Numbered from the stretch's first letter, positions 54,023 through 63,623 are shown. The stretch: 64,000 nt of DNA from Pseudomonas lini (GCF_964063345.1 NZ_OZ061318.1:5270001-5334000), one strand, 5' to 3'. Notes: generated by a model from the sequence alone, not told the origin. Made by a program: numbers and translations.

Positions 54023-55363
54023 TCAATACACCCAAACCTCAACCCGCCGATTCTTGATCCGCCCCTCATCCCCGCTGTTGGTCGCCACCGGCATCTCGGC
54101 GCCGAACCCGCGAATCTCGCGAAACACCACGCCGCTTTTCACCAGCTCTCGCCGCACCGCCATGGCCCGTAGTTTCGACAGCAGGTCGGCCCGCGCCGGG
54201 TCGCTCTTGGCGTCGCCAAACCCTACCAGCGTCACCTGCCGATTGGTTTTGTCGTGCTGCTTTATATAGTCGAGCACCCGCGACAGGTCCTGCCGGGCCT
54301 TGTTGTCCAGCGTCGCGCTACCTTCTTCGAAACGAAAATTCACCGTCAGCCGCTGGGCATGACGGCTGAGTGCCTGATAACCCTCGGGCATCAACGCATT
54401 CGGTGTGACGGCCATGGCCTGAACCGTCTGCGCGATAAAGCCATTGGCCGCAACGATCGCCTGGCCTTTGCTGCTTTGGGCAAACGTCACCAAGGCCTTG
54501 GCCCAGGGATTTCTCCCATTCGGCGGTAGGTAAAAGAACAGCCGACGGGACAGCGGGTAATCTTCCGTCGCGATCAGGCTATTGAGCGGCTGCATGGCCT
54601 GGGAGTCGCCATCGACAATGGCCACGGCTTTGGCCTGGCGCACATAAGGCAAACCGATGAAGCCAATGCCTTGCGGGTCCAGACTGACGGCGTCGGACAA
54701 TTGCTCGCTGGATTCGAAGCGTTTCGCGTTGCCGCTCAGCATTTTCCCACGCGGGCTGAGGACCAGTTCCTTGAACGTGTCATAGGTGCCCGATTGATCG
54801 TCCCGCGCATAGAGATGAATTGTCCCACCGGTGCCGCCGAGTTCTTCCCAGGTTTTCGCTTCGCCGCTGAAGATTCGCGCCAGTTGTACGGTGTTGAGTT
54901 GCTGCAGCGGATTGTGTGGATGAAGGATGATTGCCAGCCCGTCGATGGCGATGACTTGCTCGGCAATCGGGCTTTTCAGATCGCCCAGCGGCTCAAGATC
55001 CAGCCGTTCGCTGTCCTTGATCGGGCGCGAGGAGGCAGCGAGCTCGGCAGAGGCGTTTTTCAGGGCTTTGAACCCGGTGCTGGAGCCGTGGGCCGCAACC
55101 TCCACTTCGACTCGACGGCCCTGAACGGTTTCGCCGACGATGCGTTGTTCGTTGGCTTTGTCCGGGGTTTCGCGGTGAACCTTGAGCAGGCCCTGTTCAC
55201 GCATCAAGCCCTCGATCAGTGCCGGGCCTAGTGCCGCACCAATGGTGTTGGAGCCCTGGATGCGCAGCACCGGGCCATGTTCGGGTGTCGGCAAATCGCT
55301 GGCCGACACCGTCAACGGCAGCAGAGCGGTGAGCATCGACAGAAACAACACGCGCAGCGTCAT
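54023..55363 (-). CDS. Phosphate-binding (PstS-like) protein fused to OmpA domain
   Basis: The protein has 446 residues from ATG 55363 (MTLRVLFLSMLTALLPLTVSA signal peptide). Residues about 30-330 are a periplasmic substrate-binding protein of the PstS/PBP-like type (LRIQGSNTIGAALGPALIEGL, STGFKALKNASAELAASSRP, IYARDDQSGTYDTFKEL-type block). Residues about 335-446 are an OmpA peptidoglycan-binding domain (VNFRFEEGSATLDNKARQDL, VGFGDAKSDPARADLLSKLRA, RRVEVWVY). This ties a solute-binding domain to the cell wall. No ABC transporter genes accompany it. It may sense or hold phosphate or another ligand. Confidence 0.87.
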   Translation of the reverse strand: MTLRVLFLSMLTALLPLTVSASDLPTPEHGPVLRIQGSNTIGAALGPALIEGLMREQGLLKVHRETPDKANEQRIVGETVQGRRVEVEVAAHGSSTGFKALKNASAELAASSRPIKDSERLDLEPLGDLKSPIAEQVIAIDGLAIILHPHNPLQQLNTVQLARIFSGEAKTWEELGGTGGTIHLYARDDQSGTYDTFKELVLSPRGKMLSGNAKRFESSEQLSDAVSLDPQGIGFIGLPYVRQAKAVAIVDGDSQAMQPLNSLIATEDYPLSRRLFFYLPPNGRNPWAKALVTFAQSSKGQAIVAANGFIAQTVQAMAVTPNALMPEGYQALSRHAQRLTVNFRFEEGSATLDNKARQDLSRVLDYIKQHDKTNRQVTLVGFGDAKSDPARADLLSKLRAMAVRRELVKSGVVFREIRGFGAEMPVATNSGDEGRIKNRRVEVWVY

Positions 55364-55430
55364 GCCGACACCTATAAGCCTGGGAAAGTGCCGGGAGAAT
55401 AAGTCAGTAAGGTTTCTGAACGATGACAAT

Positions 55431-55542
55431 GATCGTTCCCACGCTCTGCGTGGGAACGCCGCCGGGGACGCTCCGCGTTCCGCTATTGAATGTGACGCAG
55501 AGCGTCACGGGATGCATTCCTTTGCTGCGCGTGGGAACGATC
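55431..55542. repeat. Palindromic intergenic repeat (GTTCCCACGC family)
   Basis: GATCGTTCCCACGC (55431-55444) is inverted exactly at 55529-55542, with inner palindromes (TTCCCACGC / GCGTGGGAA at 55436-55456, and GTGACGC / GCGTCAC near 55492-55508). This is a different family from the REPINs but has the same nested symmetry. Confidence 0.85.
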
Positions 55543-55554
55543 AGCAAAACCGGG

Positions 55555-56367
55555 TCAGCTCAACTCAAGCCAGATCGGCGCATGATCGGAAGGTTTTTCC
55601 ATCCCGCGCAGATCGTAATCCACGCCGGCATCCTTCACTCGCGGCAACAACCCATGGGACGCCATGATCAAGTCAATCCGCAGCCCGCGCTTGGGCTCAT
55701 CTTCAAAGCCGCGGCTGCGGTAGTCGAACCAGCTGAAACGGTCGGCAACGTCCGGGTTCAAGTGACGGAAACTGTCGACCAGACCCCAATTCTTCAGGCG
55801 GGCCATCCATTCGCGTTCTTCGGGCAGGAAGCTGCATTTGCCGGTTTTCAGCCAGCGTTTCATGTTGTCCGGGCCGATGCCGATGTCGCAGTCTTCCGGG
55901 GAAATGTTCACATCGCCCATCACCACAATAGGCTGGTCGTTGCTGAACTGGCTTTCCAGCAATTGCTGCAAATCGCTGTAGAAACGTTCTTTGGCCGGGA
56001 ATTTGGTGGGGTGATCGCGGCTTTCGCCCTGTGGGAAATAGCCGTTCATGATGGTCACCGGCACGCCATTGGCGTCGGCGAACGTGCCCCAGATGAAGCG
56101 TCGCTGAGCGTCTTCTTCGTCAGTGGTGAAACCTTTGTACAAGGCAATCGGTTCCTGGCGCGAGAGCAGGGCCACGCCGTAGTGGCCTTTTTGCCCATGG
56201 AAATGCACGTGATAACCCAGTGCCTGAACCTCGGCCAGGGGAAACTGGTCGTCGTGGACCTTGGTTTCCTGCAATCCGATCACGTCTGGTTGATGTTTCT
56301 CAATCAGCGCCGCCAGCTGATGCGGGCGAGCGCGCAGCCCGTTGATGTTGAAGGAGACGATCTTCAT
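55555..56367 (-). CDS. xthA: Exodeoxyribonuclease III (AP endonuclease)
   Basis: The protein has 270 residues from ATG 56367 ([21 protein letters not shown]); the upstream frame is REP sequence. Catalytic motifs are IGLQETKV (metal-binding Glu34), [25 protein letters not shown] (Asp and Asn of the active site), RIDLIMAS and KPSDHAPIW (Asp-His pair). It cuts DNA at abasic sites and degrades 3' ends in base-excision repair. Length equals E. coli XthA (268). Confidence 0.95.
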   Translation of the reverse strand: MKIVSFNINGLRARPHQLAALIEKHQPDVIGLQETKVHDDQFPLAEVQALGYHVHFHGQKGHYGVALLSRQEPIALYKGFTTDEEDAQRRFIWGTFADANGVPVTIMNGYFPQGESRDHPTKFPAKERFYSDLQQLLESQFSNDQPIVVMGDVNISPEDCDIGIGPDNMKRWLKTGKCSFLPEEREWMARLKNWGLVDSFRHLNPDVADRFSWFDYRSRGFEDEPKRGLRIDLIMASHGLLPRVKDAGVDYDLRGMEKPSDHAPIWLELS

Positions 56368-56460
56368 GGTCGGCAGTCCTGGCAAAAGTGCGATGCTAGC
56401 TGACATGTAGGAATGGGGCCAGCCTTGGGGTGAGGGGATTCGTTGTGTTCTGTCAGAGAT

Positions 56461-56675
56461 GTGTTGGCAGATCGGGCCTCTTCGCGGGCAAGCCTCGCTC
56501 CCACAGTGTCCGTGGCGTACACAAAGTCTGCGAACGCCACTGAAACTGTGGGAGGGATGTGCTAGCAGATCGGGCCTCTTCGCGGGCAAGCCCGCTCCCA
56601 CAGTGTCCGTGGCGTACACAAAATCTATGAGCGCCACGGATATTGTGGGAGCGAGGCTTGCCCGCGAAGGCGTCA
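56461..56675. repeat. Tandemly duplicated REP region
   Basis: A segment of about 107 bases (GATCGGGCCTCTTCGCGGGC ... GTGTCCGTGGCGTACACAAA) occurs twice, from 56461 and from 56568, with about ten differences. It gives four REP units in alternating orientation. This fills the gap between xthA and the GNAT gene. Confidence 0.88.
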
Positions 56676-56795
56676 GCCCAGTCGATGAAGATCCTGGCTT
56701 GGTCTATACCTGTGTGGGGAACTGTGAAGCCACCCAAAGGCTCGTACCAATAAGAACGTGGCCTTCTGAGCCGCGCCCAGGGGAGATCTGCCGTT

Positions 56796-57446
56796 ATGCC
56801 CGAAACCTCGACCGTCATCGCCGATATTCACATGCTCGACAGCGGCTATTCCCGCGAAGCACGTTCCCTGTTGTACCAGGCGTACCGACACGAGCCGACG
56901 TTCGGCTATCTGTTCGAAGCCGAACGCCCCGGTTATGAACAACGAGTGAGGGCGACGGTGCGGGAACTGGTCAAACAGCACTTTTTGCAGGATTTGCCGG
57001 CCATTGGCCTGCTGGTGAATGATCGCTTGATCGGCATCGCTCTGATTGCACCGCCGCAACGTCGCCTGGGTATTACCGAAAGTTGGGCCTGGCGCCTGCG
57101 GATGGTGCTCAGCACCGGTTTTCGTTGCACCCGACGCTACCTCGATTACCACGCCGCCGTGATGGCGTGCGTGCCGTCCGACTCGGTGCATGTTTTGCCA
57201 TTGCTGGGGGTTCATCCGCAATTCCAGGGCAAGCACTTCGGCGAGCAACTGCTGCAAGCGGTCCATAACTGGTGCGCGGTCGATGAGCACTCACAGGGCG
57301 TGATCCTCGACACCGGGAATCCTCGTTATCTGGAGTTCTATAAGCGTCAGGGCTACGAGGAAATCGGTGAAGTGGCCGTAGGACCGATTCGCGAGCACGT
57401 ATTTTTCCACGCCAACCCGCAGGTGTTACAAACGGCAACGGCATAA
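56796..57446 (+). CDS. GNAT family N-acetyltransferase
   Basis: The protein has 216 residues. The C-terminal half holds the acetyl-CoA loop LPLLGVHPQFQGKHFGEQLL (motif Q/RxxGxG/A in the form QFQGKHFG), then VILDTGNPRYLEFYKRQGYEEIGE, the classic beta-bulge plus F-Y-xx-GF/Y pattern. The N-terminal part (SREARSLLYQAYRHEPTFGYLFEAERPGY) resembles uncharacterised acetyltransferases of pseudomonads. The acceptor is unknown. It is transcribed towards tamA, 64 bases upstream of it. Confidence 0.9.
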   Translation: MPETSTVIADIHMLDSGYSREARSLLYQAYRHEPTFGYLFEAERPGYEQRVRATVRELVKQHFLQDLPAIGLLVNDRLIGIALIAPPQRRLGITESWAWRLRMVLSTGFRCTRRYLDYHAAVMACVPSDSVHVLPLLGVHPQFQGKHFGEQLLQAVHNWCAVDEHSQGVILDTGNPRYLEFYKRQGYEEIGEVAVGPIREHVFFHANPQVLQTATA

Positions 57447-57510
57447 CAGTAGAACTTTCGCGGCAGGTCAGGCTCTATCAGGCCCCCAGGCTCGTGATAG
57501 CATCCGCGCT

Positions 57511-59238
57511 ATGAAGTTTTCCGGAAGATTTACCAGCGGCGTGTTGATACTGATTTCCAGCTGCGCGGCGCTGGCGCAAAGTGAATTGGATGTGCGGATC
57601 AAACCGTCCAACGATGAACTGAAGGCCAATATAGAAGGCTATATCGGTAGCCTCGGCGATCGCGATGAAGAAGCCTTGCAACGCTTCAGTCGCGGCGCCG
57701 AAGAGCAAGCGCGCAAGGCCGCCCAGGCTTTGGGTTATTACCAGCCGCAAATCGACAGCGACGTGAAGGGCGGCAAGACGCCGCGCCTGGTGCTGAATAT
57801 CGACCCCGGCGAGCCGATCCATTTGCGCAACGTCACGGTGCGCATCGACGGCCCGGCGGCCTCGTTCAAATCCTTTCGTGTACCGAAAAGCGATCTGCTG
57901 AAACCCGGCGCGGTGCTTAACCATGGCCGTTACGAAGACGCCAAGCGGCTGATCCAGAACCAGGCCTCGCGCTATGGCTTTTTCAGTGGGCGCTTCACCC
58001 GCCAGAAACTGTTGGTGGACCCGCGTGCCGGCGTCGCCGACATCGAATTGATCTACGACAGCGGCCCACGTTATGCGCTGGGCAAAGTCAGTTTTGAAGG
58101 CGACACACCGTTCGACGAAGACCTGCTGCAACGCATGGTGCCGTTCAAGGCTGGTGCGCCCTATGACTCCGAACTGATCGCCGAACTCAATCAGGCGCTG
58201 CAATCGAGCGGCTATTTCGAGGGCGTGCGCGTGGACGCGGCGCCGACCGCGTCCAAGGACGACGTGATTCCGGTGGCGGTCAAACTGGAAACCCGCAAAC
58301 CACGGACCATGGGGCTCGGTCTGGGCTTTTCCACCGACGTCGGTCCACGGGTCAAAGCCAACTGGACCCGCCATTGGGTTAATCCTCAGGGGCACAGCTA
58401 TGGCTGGGAGGCCGAAATTTCGGCGCCTCGGCAGAACGTCGGGCTGTTTTACGATGTTCCGCTGGACCCACCATTGACCGACAAACTGCGCTTTGCCGGT
58501 GGTTATCAATATGAAGAAATCGCTGGCACCGATACCCTCAGCAAACTGCTGACCCTCGGCCCCGAGTGGCACAGCAAGTTGCCCAGCGGCTGGCAGCGGG
58601 TGGTGTCGCTCAAGTGGCAACGCGAGGAATACCAACTCGGTGACGATTCGGGGCTCAGCACTTTGCTGATGCCTGGCGTGAGTTATTCGTACCTGAAAAG
58701 CGACAACCGCATCGATCCGCACAACGGCTATCGCCTGCAATTCGAAACCAAAGTCGCCAAGGAAGGATTAGGTTCGGACACCAACCTGGTCTACGGCACG
58801 GCGCTGGTCAAAGGCCTGACCACGGTCTTCGACAAACACCGCTTGCTCGGTCGGGTGCAGGTCGGCGGCAGCGCCACCAACGGCTACAAATCGGTGCCGC
58901 CGTCCTTGCGCTTCTTCGCCGGTGGCGATCAGAGCGTGCGCGGTTACGATTACCAGAGCCTGTCCCCGGAAAACTCCGATGGCGACCGCATCGGTGGCCG
59001 CTACATGGTGGCCGGCAGTGTCGAGTATCAATACTCCATTGCCGAAAAATGGCGGGTCGCTACCTTCATCGACCAGGGCAACTCCTTCAACACGCTCGAA
59101 CTGCCGAACCTGAAGACGGGTGTCGGTATCGGCGTACGCTGGGTCTCACCGGTGGGGCCGATTCGCCTCGACCTGGCCCACGCGATGGACGATGACGGCG
59201 GCATTCGACTGCACTTTTCCATGGGGCCTGAGCTGTGA
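57511..59238 (+). CDS. tamA: TamA, outer-membrane component of the translocation and assembly module
   Basis: The protein has 575 residues with a Sec signal peptide (GVLILISSCAALAQ). Periplasmic POTRA domains (about 25-265: ANIEGYIGSL, LVLNIDPGEPIHLRNVTVRI, YALGKVSFEGDTPFDEDLLQ) precede a 16-strand Omp85 barrel. The barrel has the family motif VRGYDYQSLSP (VRGY/F) and ends in PEL. With TamB it helps insert certain outer-membrane proteins and move phospholipids to the outer membrane. Its stop overlaps the tamB start (GTGA). Confidence 0.95.
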   Translation: MKFSGRFTSGVLILISSCAALAQSELDVRIKPSNDELKANIEGYIGSLGDRDEEALQRFSRGAEEQARKAAQALGYYQPQIDSDVKGGKTPRLVLNIDPGEPIHLRNVTVRIDGPAASFKSFRVPKSDLLKPGAVLNHGRYEDAKRLIQNQASRYGFFSGRFTRQKLLVDPRAGVADIELIYDSGPRYALGKVSFEGDTPFDEDLLQRMVPFKAGAPYDSELIAELNQALQSSGYFEGVRVDAAPTASKDDVIPVAVKLETRKPRTMGLGLGFSTDVGPRVKANWTRHWVNPQGHSYGWEAEISAPRQNVGLFYDVPLDPPLTDKLRFAGGYQYEEIAGTDTLSKLLTLGPEWHSKLPSGWQRVVSLKWQREEYQLGDDSGLSTLLMPGVSYSYLKSDNRIDPHNGYRLQFETKVAKEGLGSDTNLVYGTALVKGLTTVFDKHRLLGRVQVGGSATNGYKSVPPSLRFFAGGDQSVRGYDYQSLSPENSDGDRIGGRYMVAGSVEYQYSIAEKWRVATFIDQGNSFNTLELPNLKTGVGIGVRWVSPVGPIRLDLAHAMDDDGGIRLHFSMGPEL

Positions 59239-62200
59239 AGCGTGGTTTGAAAATAACGCTGCTGGCGATTCCGGCGCTGCTGATGCTGATCGTGCTGACA
59301 CTGGTCACCGTGCTGGGCACTCCGACGGGCAGTCGCTGGGCGCTCGGGTTTGTACCGGGTTTGACTGTGGAGAATTTCCAGGGCCGTTTGGGTGGGCAGT
59401 GGAGCGCCGATCATCTGGTGTGGCAGCAGGACAGCAGTCGGGTTGAGCTGAACAAAGCAATTTTCGCCTGGTCGCCGCTGTGCCTGATGCGCATGACGTT
59501 GTGTATCGAGCAATTGCAGGCCGAGCAGGTCAGCCTGCAATTCCCGCCGGGCGTGGAAGAGCAAAGCAGCGGCCCGATCAGTCTTCCAGACTTGAAATTG
59601 CCGCTGGCCATCGAATTGGGCGACGTTAAAATCGGCCGCCTGCTGTTCAACGGCAGTGAAGAACTCAAGGGGCTGCAACTGGCGGCGCACTGGACCGAGA
59701 AGGGTTTGCAGATCGACTCGGTGCACTTGCAGCGTGATGAACTGAGCCTGAACCTGTCCGGCCTGTTGCAACCCTCTGGCAACTGGCCGCTCAAAGCCGA
59801 GGGCAAACTGACCCTGTCGGCCCCCGAGCCCTGGGCTCTGGCCCTGAAAGTCGACGGCGATCTGCTGAAAACCCTGAACCTGAAAGCCGACAGCAGCGGT
59901 TACCTGAACGGGCAACTCACCGGCGAACTGCAACCGCTGGTGGAAAACCTGCCGGCCAAAGTGCGCATCACCGCCGACGGCTTCAAGGCCAGCGCTGATC
60001 TACCGGACACCCTGCAACTCAATCAACTGGAACTCACCGGCGACGGCGACCTGAAAAACGGTTACCAGTTGTTCGGCAAAGCCACGTTGCCTGCCGAGCA
60101 AGGCCCGGTTGCGCTGTTGCTGCAAGGCAAGGTCGACGCCAAGGGCGCGCAGATCGCCGGCCTTGACCTGACGGCCAACGACAAACAAAGCCTCAAGCTC
60201 ACCGGGCTTGTGGACTGGAGCAAAGGCCTGAGCGCTGAGGCGAAAATCGACTGGCTGGATTTCCCGTGGCACCGTCTCTATCCGCTGATCGACGAGCCGC
60301 AAGTAGCGCTGCGCAGCTTCAACGGTGAAGTCTCCTACACCGACGGCAACTACATCGGTAACTTCAAAGCCGCACTGGATGGCCCGGCCGGGGCGTTCAG
60401 CCTGAACAGCCCGTTCAGCGGCGATCTGAGCAAAATCCACCTGCCGCAATTCAAACTCGAAGCCGGGCAGGGCAAGGCCGAAGGGCACCTGAACCTGCAG
60501 TTTGCCGACGGTATCGCCTGGGATACGGCGCTGGACCTCTCGGCAATCAATCCGGCGTACTGGCTCGCGGAGTTGCCGGGCACCTTGGCTGGGTCATTGC
60601 GCAGCAAAGGTGAGATGAAGAACGAAGCGCTTAGCCTGACCGCCGACCTGGACTTGAAAGGCAAGCTGCGCGGGCAACCGGCGGTGTTGCAAGCCAAGGC
60701 CGATGGCGGCGGCGAGCAATGGAACCTTAGCGCGTTGCAGATTCGCCTAGGTGACAACAGCATCAACGGCCAGGGCAGCCTGCAACAGAAACTCGCCGGC
60801 CGGATCGACATCAAGATGCCGCGTCTGGCCCAGCTCTGGCCGCAACTGCGCGGGCAGCTCAATGGCCGGGTCGATGTCGCCGGCACGCTCAAGGCGCCAC
60901 AAGGCAAACTCGGCCTGCAAGGCACGCAACTGGCCTTCGAAGACAATCGCCTGCAAAGTCTCAATCTGGACGCCACCCTCGACAACGCCCAGCGGGCGAA
61001 GATCGACCTCAAGGGTAGCGGCATTCAAACCGGCGACACGTCACTGGGCACGTTGACCGCCAGCGGTCAGGGCGACATCAAAAACCAGAAACTCGCCCTC
61101 GACCTGCAAGGACCGAAGCTGAAACTGGCGCTCGGTCTCGACGGTACGCTGGACAAGGGCAATTGGCGCGGGCGTCTGGCCAGTGGTGATATCCAGGCCG
61201 GCGGTCAGGACTGGAAACTGCAAAATCCGGCGAAGCTTGAACGACTGGCGGATGGCAAAATCAACTTCGGTGCCCATTGCTGGATGTCCGGCCCGGCCAG
61301 CCTGTGTGGCGAAGACCAGCGCTTGATGCCCGAGCCGAAGCTGCGTTATCACCTCAAGCAGTTCCCCATCGACAGCCTCGCGCAATGGTTGCCAAAGGAT
61401 TTTGCCTGGAAGGGCAAGCTCAACGCCGACCTGCAACTGGACTTGCCGGCCAGCGGTCCGAACGGTCTGGTCAGCATCGACGCCAGCGGCGGCACCTTGC
61501 GTATGCGTGAGAAGGAGCAATGGCTGGACTTCCCGTACCAGACGCTGAAACTCACCAGCAAACTCACGCCAAAACGCATCGACACCGATCTCAATTTTGT
61601 TGGCGGCAAACTCGGTGAACTGATGGTTCAGGCGCAGATCAACCCGCTGCCGAAGAACAAACCGCTGACCGGTTCATTCCGCCTCAGTGGTCTGGACTTG
61701 TCGGTGGCGCGGCCGTTTGTGCCAATGGTCGAGAAACTCACCGGGCATTTGAGCGGCAGCGGCACATTGTCCGGCGGACTGCTGGCGCCGCTGGTCAATG
61801 GCAACCTTGAGCTGCGCGACGGTGAAATCTCCGGGCCTGAACTGCCGATGGCACTCGAAGCCTTGCAACTTCAAGCCGTGATTGCCGGCGAAACCGTGCA
61901 ACTGAACGGCGGTTGGAAAAGCGGCAAGACCGGGCAGGGCAGCCTCAATGGCAATATCGCCTGGGGCCAGGCGCTGGTGGTGGATCTGGCGCTCAAGGGC
62001 TCGCACTTACCTGTCACCGTCGAACCCTACGCCGCGCTGGAAGTCGCGCCGGACCTGAAGATCTCCATGAAGGACGACAGGCTGGCAATCGTCGGCAAAG
62101 TGCTGGTGCCCAAGGGTGAAATCACCGTGCGCGAGCTGCCGCCGTCCACGGTCAAGGTCTCCGATGACACGGTGATCGTCGGTCAGCAAACCGAAGAAGG

Positions 62201-62903
62201 TAAACCGCCGATGGCCATGGCGATGGACATCGATGTAGTGGTCGGGCAGGACAAACTCAGCTTTGCCGGCTTCGGCCTGACCGCCAACCTGCAAGGTCAG
62301 GTGCACATCGGCGACAACATGGACACCCGTGGCGAGCTGTGGCTCAACGACGGGCGTTATCGCGCCTACGGTCAGCGACTGACGGTGCGCCGGGCGCGTC
62401 TGTTGTTTGCAGGTCCCATTGATCAGCCGTATCTCGATATCGAAGCGATTCGCCAGACCGACGACGTCATCGCCGGCATTCGCCTGAGTGGCAGCGCCGA
62501 GCAGCCGACCACGCAGATCTTTTCCGAACCGGCGATGAGTCAGGAGCAGGCGTTGTCCTATCTGGTGCTGGGGCGTCCGCTGAGCACCACCGGTGAAGAC
62601 AACAACATGCTCGCCCAGGCTGCCCTCGGGTTGGGTTTGATGGGTAGTTCGGGTGTAACCAGCGGTTTGGCCAAGGACTTGGGGATTCAGGATTTCCAGC
62701 TCGATACCCAAGGCAGCGGCACCAGCACCGCCGTGGTGGCCAGCGGCAACATCTCGGAAAAACTCAGCCTGCGTTATGGCGTCGGCGTGTTCGAGCCGGC
62801 CAACACCATCGCCTTGCGCTACAAACTGAGCAAAAAGGTCTACCTCGAAGCCGCCAGCGGCGTGGCCAGTTCGCTGGACATCTTCTACAAGCGGGATTTC
62901 TAG
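59235..62903 (+). CDS. tamB: TamB, inner-membrane-anchored AsmA/TamB-like protein
   Basis: The protein has 1222 residues with a GTG start at 59235 overlapping the tamA stop. An N-terminal transmembrane anchor (LLAIPALLMLIVLTLVTVLG) is followed by a very long beta-rich periplasmic region of repeated LxLxxxxL segments, which forms the bridge-like groove. The conserved C-terminal DUF490 domain has GRYRAYGQRLTVRRARLLFAG, LSYLVLGRPLS and SASGVASSLDIFYKRDF-like end. The long antisense frames over this gene are coding shadows. A REPIN follows. Confidence 0.95.
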   Translation: MKRGLKITLLAIPALLMLIVLTLVTVLGTPTGSRWALGFVPGLTVENFQGRLGGQWSADHLVWQQDSSRVELNKAIFAWSPLCLMRMTLCIEQLQAEQVSLQFPPGVEEQSSGPISLPDLKLPLAIELGDVKIGRLLFNGSEELKGLQLAAHWTEKGLQIDSVHLQRDELSLNLSGLLQPSGNWPLKAEGKLTLSAPEPWALALKVDGDLLKTLNLKADSSGYLNGQLTGELQPLVENLPAKVRITADGFKASADLPDTLQLNQLELTGDGDLKNGYQLFGKATLPAEQGPVALLLQGKVDAKGAQIAGLDLTANDKQSLKLTGLVDWSKGLSAEAKIDWLDFPWHRLYPLIDEPQVALRSFNGEVSYTDGNYIGNFKAALDGPAGAFSLNSPFSGDLSKIHLPQFKLEAGQGKAEGHLNLQFADGIAWDTALDLSAINPAYWLAELPGTLAGSLRSKGEMKNEALSLTADLDLKGKLRGQPAVLQAKADGGGEQWNLSALQIRLGDNSINGQGSLQQKLAGRIDIKMPRLAQLWPQLRGQLNGRVDVAGTLKAPQGKLGLQGTQLAFEDNRLQSLNLDATLDNAQRAKIDLKGSGIQTGDTSLGTLTASGQGDIKNQKLALDLQGPKLKLALGLDGTLDKGNWRGRLASGDIQAGGQDWKLQNPAKLERLADGKINFGAHCWMSGPASLCGEDQRLMPEPKLRYHLKQFPIDSLAQWLPKDFAWKGKLNADLQLDLPASGPNGLVSIDASGGTLRMREKEQWLDFPYQTLKLTSKLTPKRIDTDLNFVGGKLGELMVQAQINPLPKNKPLTGSFRLSGLDLSVARPFVPMVEKLTGHLSGSGTLSGGLLAPLVNGNLELRDGEISGPELPMALEALQLQAVIAGETVQLNGGWKSGKTGQGSLNGNIAWGQALVVDLALKGSHLPVTVEPYAALEVAPDLKISMKDDRLAIVGKVLVPKGEITVRELPPSTVKVSDDTVIVGQQTEEGKPPMAMAMDIDVVVGQDKLSFAGFGLTANLQGQVHIGDNMDTRGELWLNDGRYRAYGQRLTVRRARLLFAGPIDQPYLDIEAIRQTDDVIAGIRLSGSAEQPTTQIFSEPAMSQEQALSYLVLGRPLSTTGEDNNMLAQAALGLGLMGSSGVTSGLAKDLGIQDFQLDTQGSGTSTAVVASGNISEKLSLRYGVGVFEPANTIALRYKLSKKVYLEAASGVASSLDIFYKRDF

Positions 62904-62937
62904 GCCCGCGTTTTCTTCCCGATACCGCGTCGCCCCC

Positions 62938-63005
62938 AATCGCGGGCAAGCCCGCTCCCACAAGGTTCAGTGTGATCCCTGTGGGAGCGGGCTTGCCCGC
63001 GATGG
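62938..63005. repeat. REPIN (type 1, short loop)
   Basis: The inverse unit 62938-62962 and the direct unit 62979-63005 are separated by only 16 bases. Confidence 0.92.
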
Positions 63006-63073
63006 CGTCAGAGTGTTCACCGCAAAAACTATCGCCATTTATCAGTCAAATACAAAGCAACCTAACTATTACG

Positions 63074-63101
63074 TTGACATTCGCTGCCTAGGCAGTAACA
63101 T
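63074..63101 (+). promoter_or_regulatory. Promoter of the marR-efflux operon with operator in the spacer
   Basis: TTGACA (63074-63079), 16 bases, TAACAT (63096-63101). The perfect palindrome CTGCCTAGGCAG (63084-63095) fills the spacer, so a bound repressor would block polymerase. Confidence 0.75.
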
Positions 63102-63116
63102 CTCGACATACATTCT

Positions 63117-63128
63117 CTGCCTAGGCAG
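63117..63128. promoter_or_regulatory. Second MarR-type operator
   Basis: An identical CTGCCTAGGCAG, 33 bases (three helical turns) from the first copy and 16 bases before the marR ATG. Confidence 0.78.
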
Positions 63129-63143
63129 CTAATTGGCGGTCAG

Positions 63144-63623
63144 ATGAAACATTTCACCTCATACGATTTCCACAATTGCCATCTCGGCCTCCTGCTCGGG
63201 CGCGCCGCGCTGCTCAAGGACCGGATCATCGACACGCACATGGAACCCCACGGCATCACCGCCGCGCAGTTCAAAGTGCTGATCATCATGGCCCAGTTCG
63301 GCGTCGATACCCCGGCCGAGCTGTGCCGTCACCTGTCGCTGGACAGCGGTTCGATGACCCGCATGCTCGATCGTCTGGAACAGAAAGGTTTCCTCGCTCG
63401 CCAACGCTCCGAGGCAGACCGGCGTCAGGTTCAGCTGGTGCTGACCGAACAGGGCCAGCAGCTGACCGATCAGCTGCCGCAGATCGGCGCCGATGCCATG
63501 AATGAACTGGCTGGCGCCATCACCCCGGAAGAACTGAAAACCCTGGAACAAATCCTGAAGAAAATTCTGGTAGCCGCGGGTGACTCGATCACTCTGCTGC
63601 GGGTAGGTGGCCATGAACAGTAA
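63144..63623 (+). CDS. MarR family transcriptional regulator
   Basis: The protein has 159 residues. It has a winged helix of the MarR/EmrR type: GITAAQFKVLIIMAQFGVDTPAELCRHLSLDSGSMTRMLDRLEQKGFLARQRSEADRRQVQLVLTEQG (in order, split), with the wing DRRQVQL. The first gene of an efflux operon, it probably represses its own promoter through two CTGCCTAGGCAG sites and is released by a phenolic or lipophilic drug. The next gene starts inside its last codons. Confidence 0.93.
   Translation: MKHFTSYDFHNCHLGLLLGRAALLKDRIIDTHMEPHGITAAQFKVLIIMAQFGVDTPAELCRHLSLDSGSMTRMLDRLEQKGFLARQRSEADRRQVQLVLTEQGQQLTDQLPQIGADAMNELAGAITPEELKTLEQILKKILVAAGDSITLLRVGGHEQ

Noticed and set aside
55431..56675. Possible CRISPR-like array from repeated palindromic units
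   Set aside because: Units are REP/REPIN palindromes in alternating orientation with unequal, non-spacer-like gaps. No regular direct repeats or cas genes are present.
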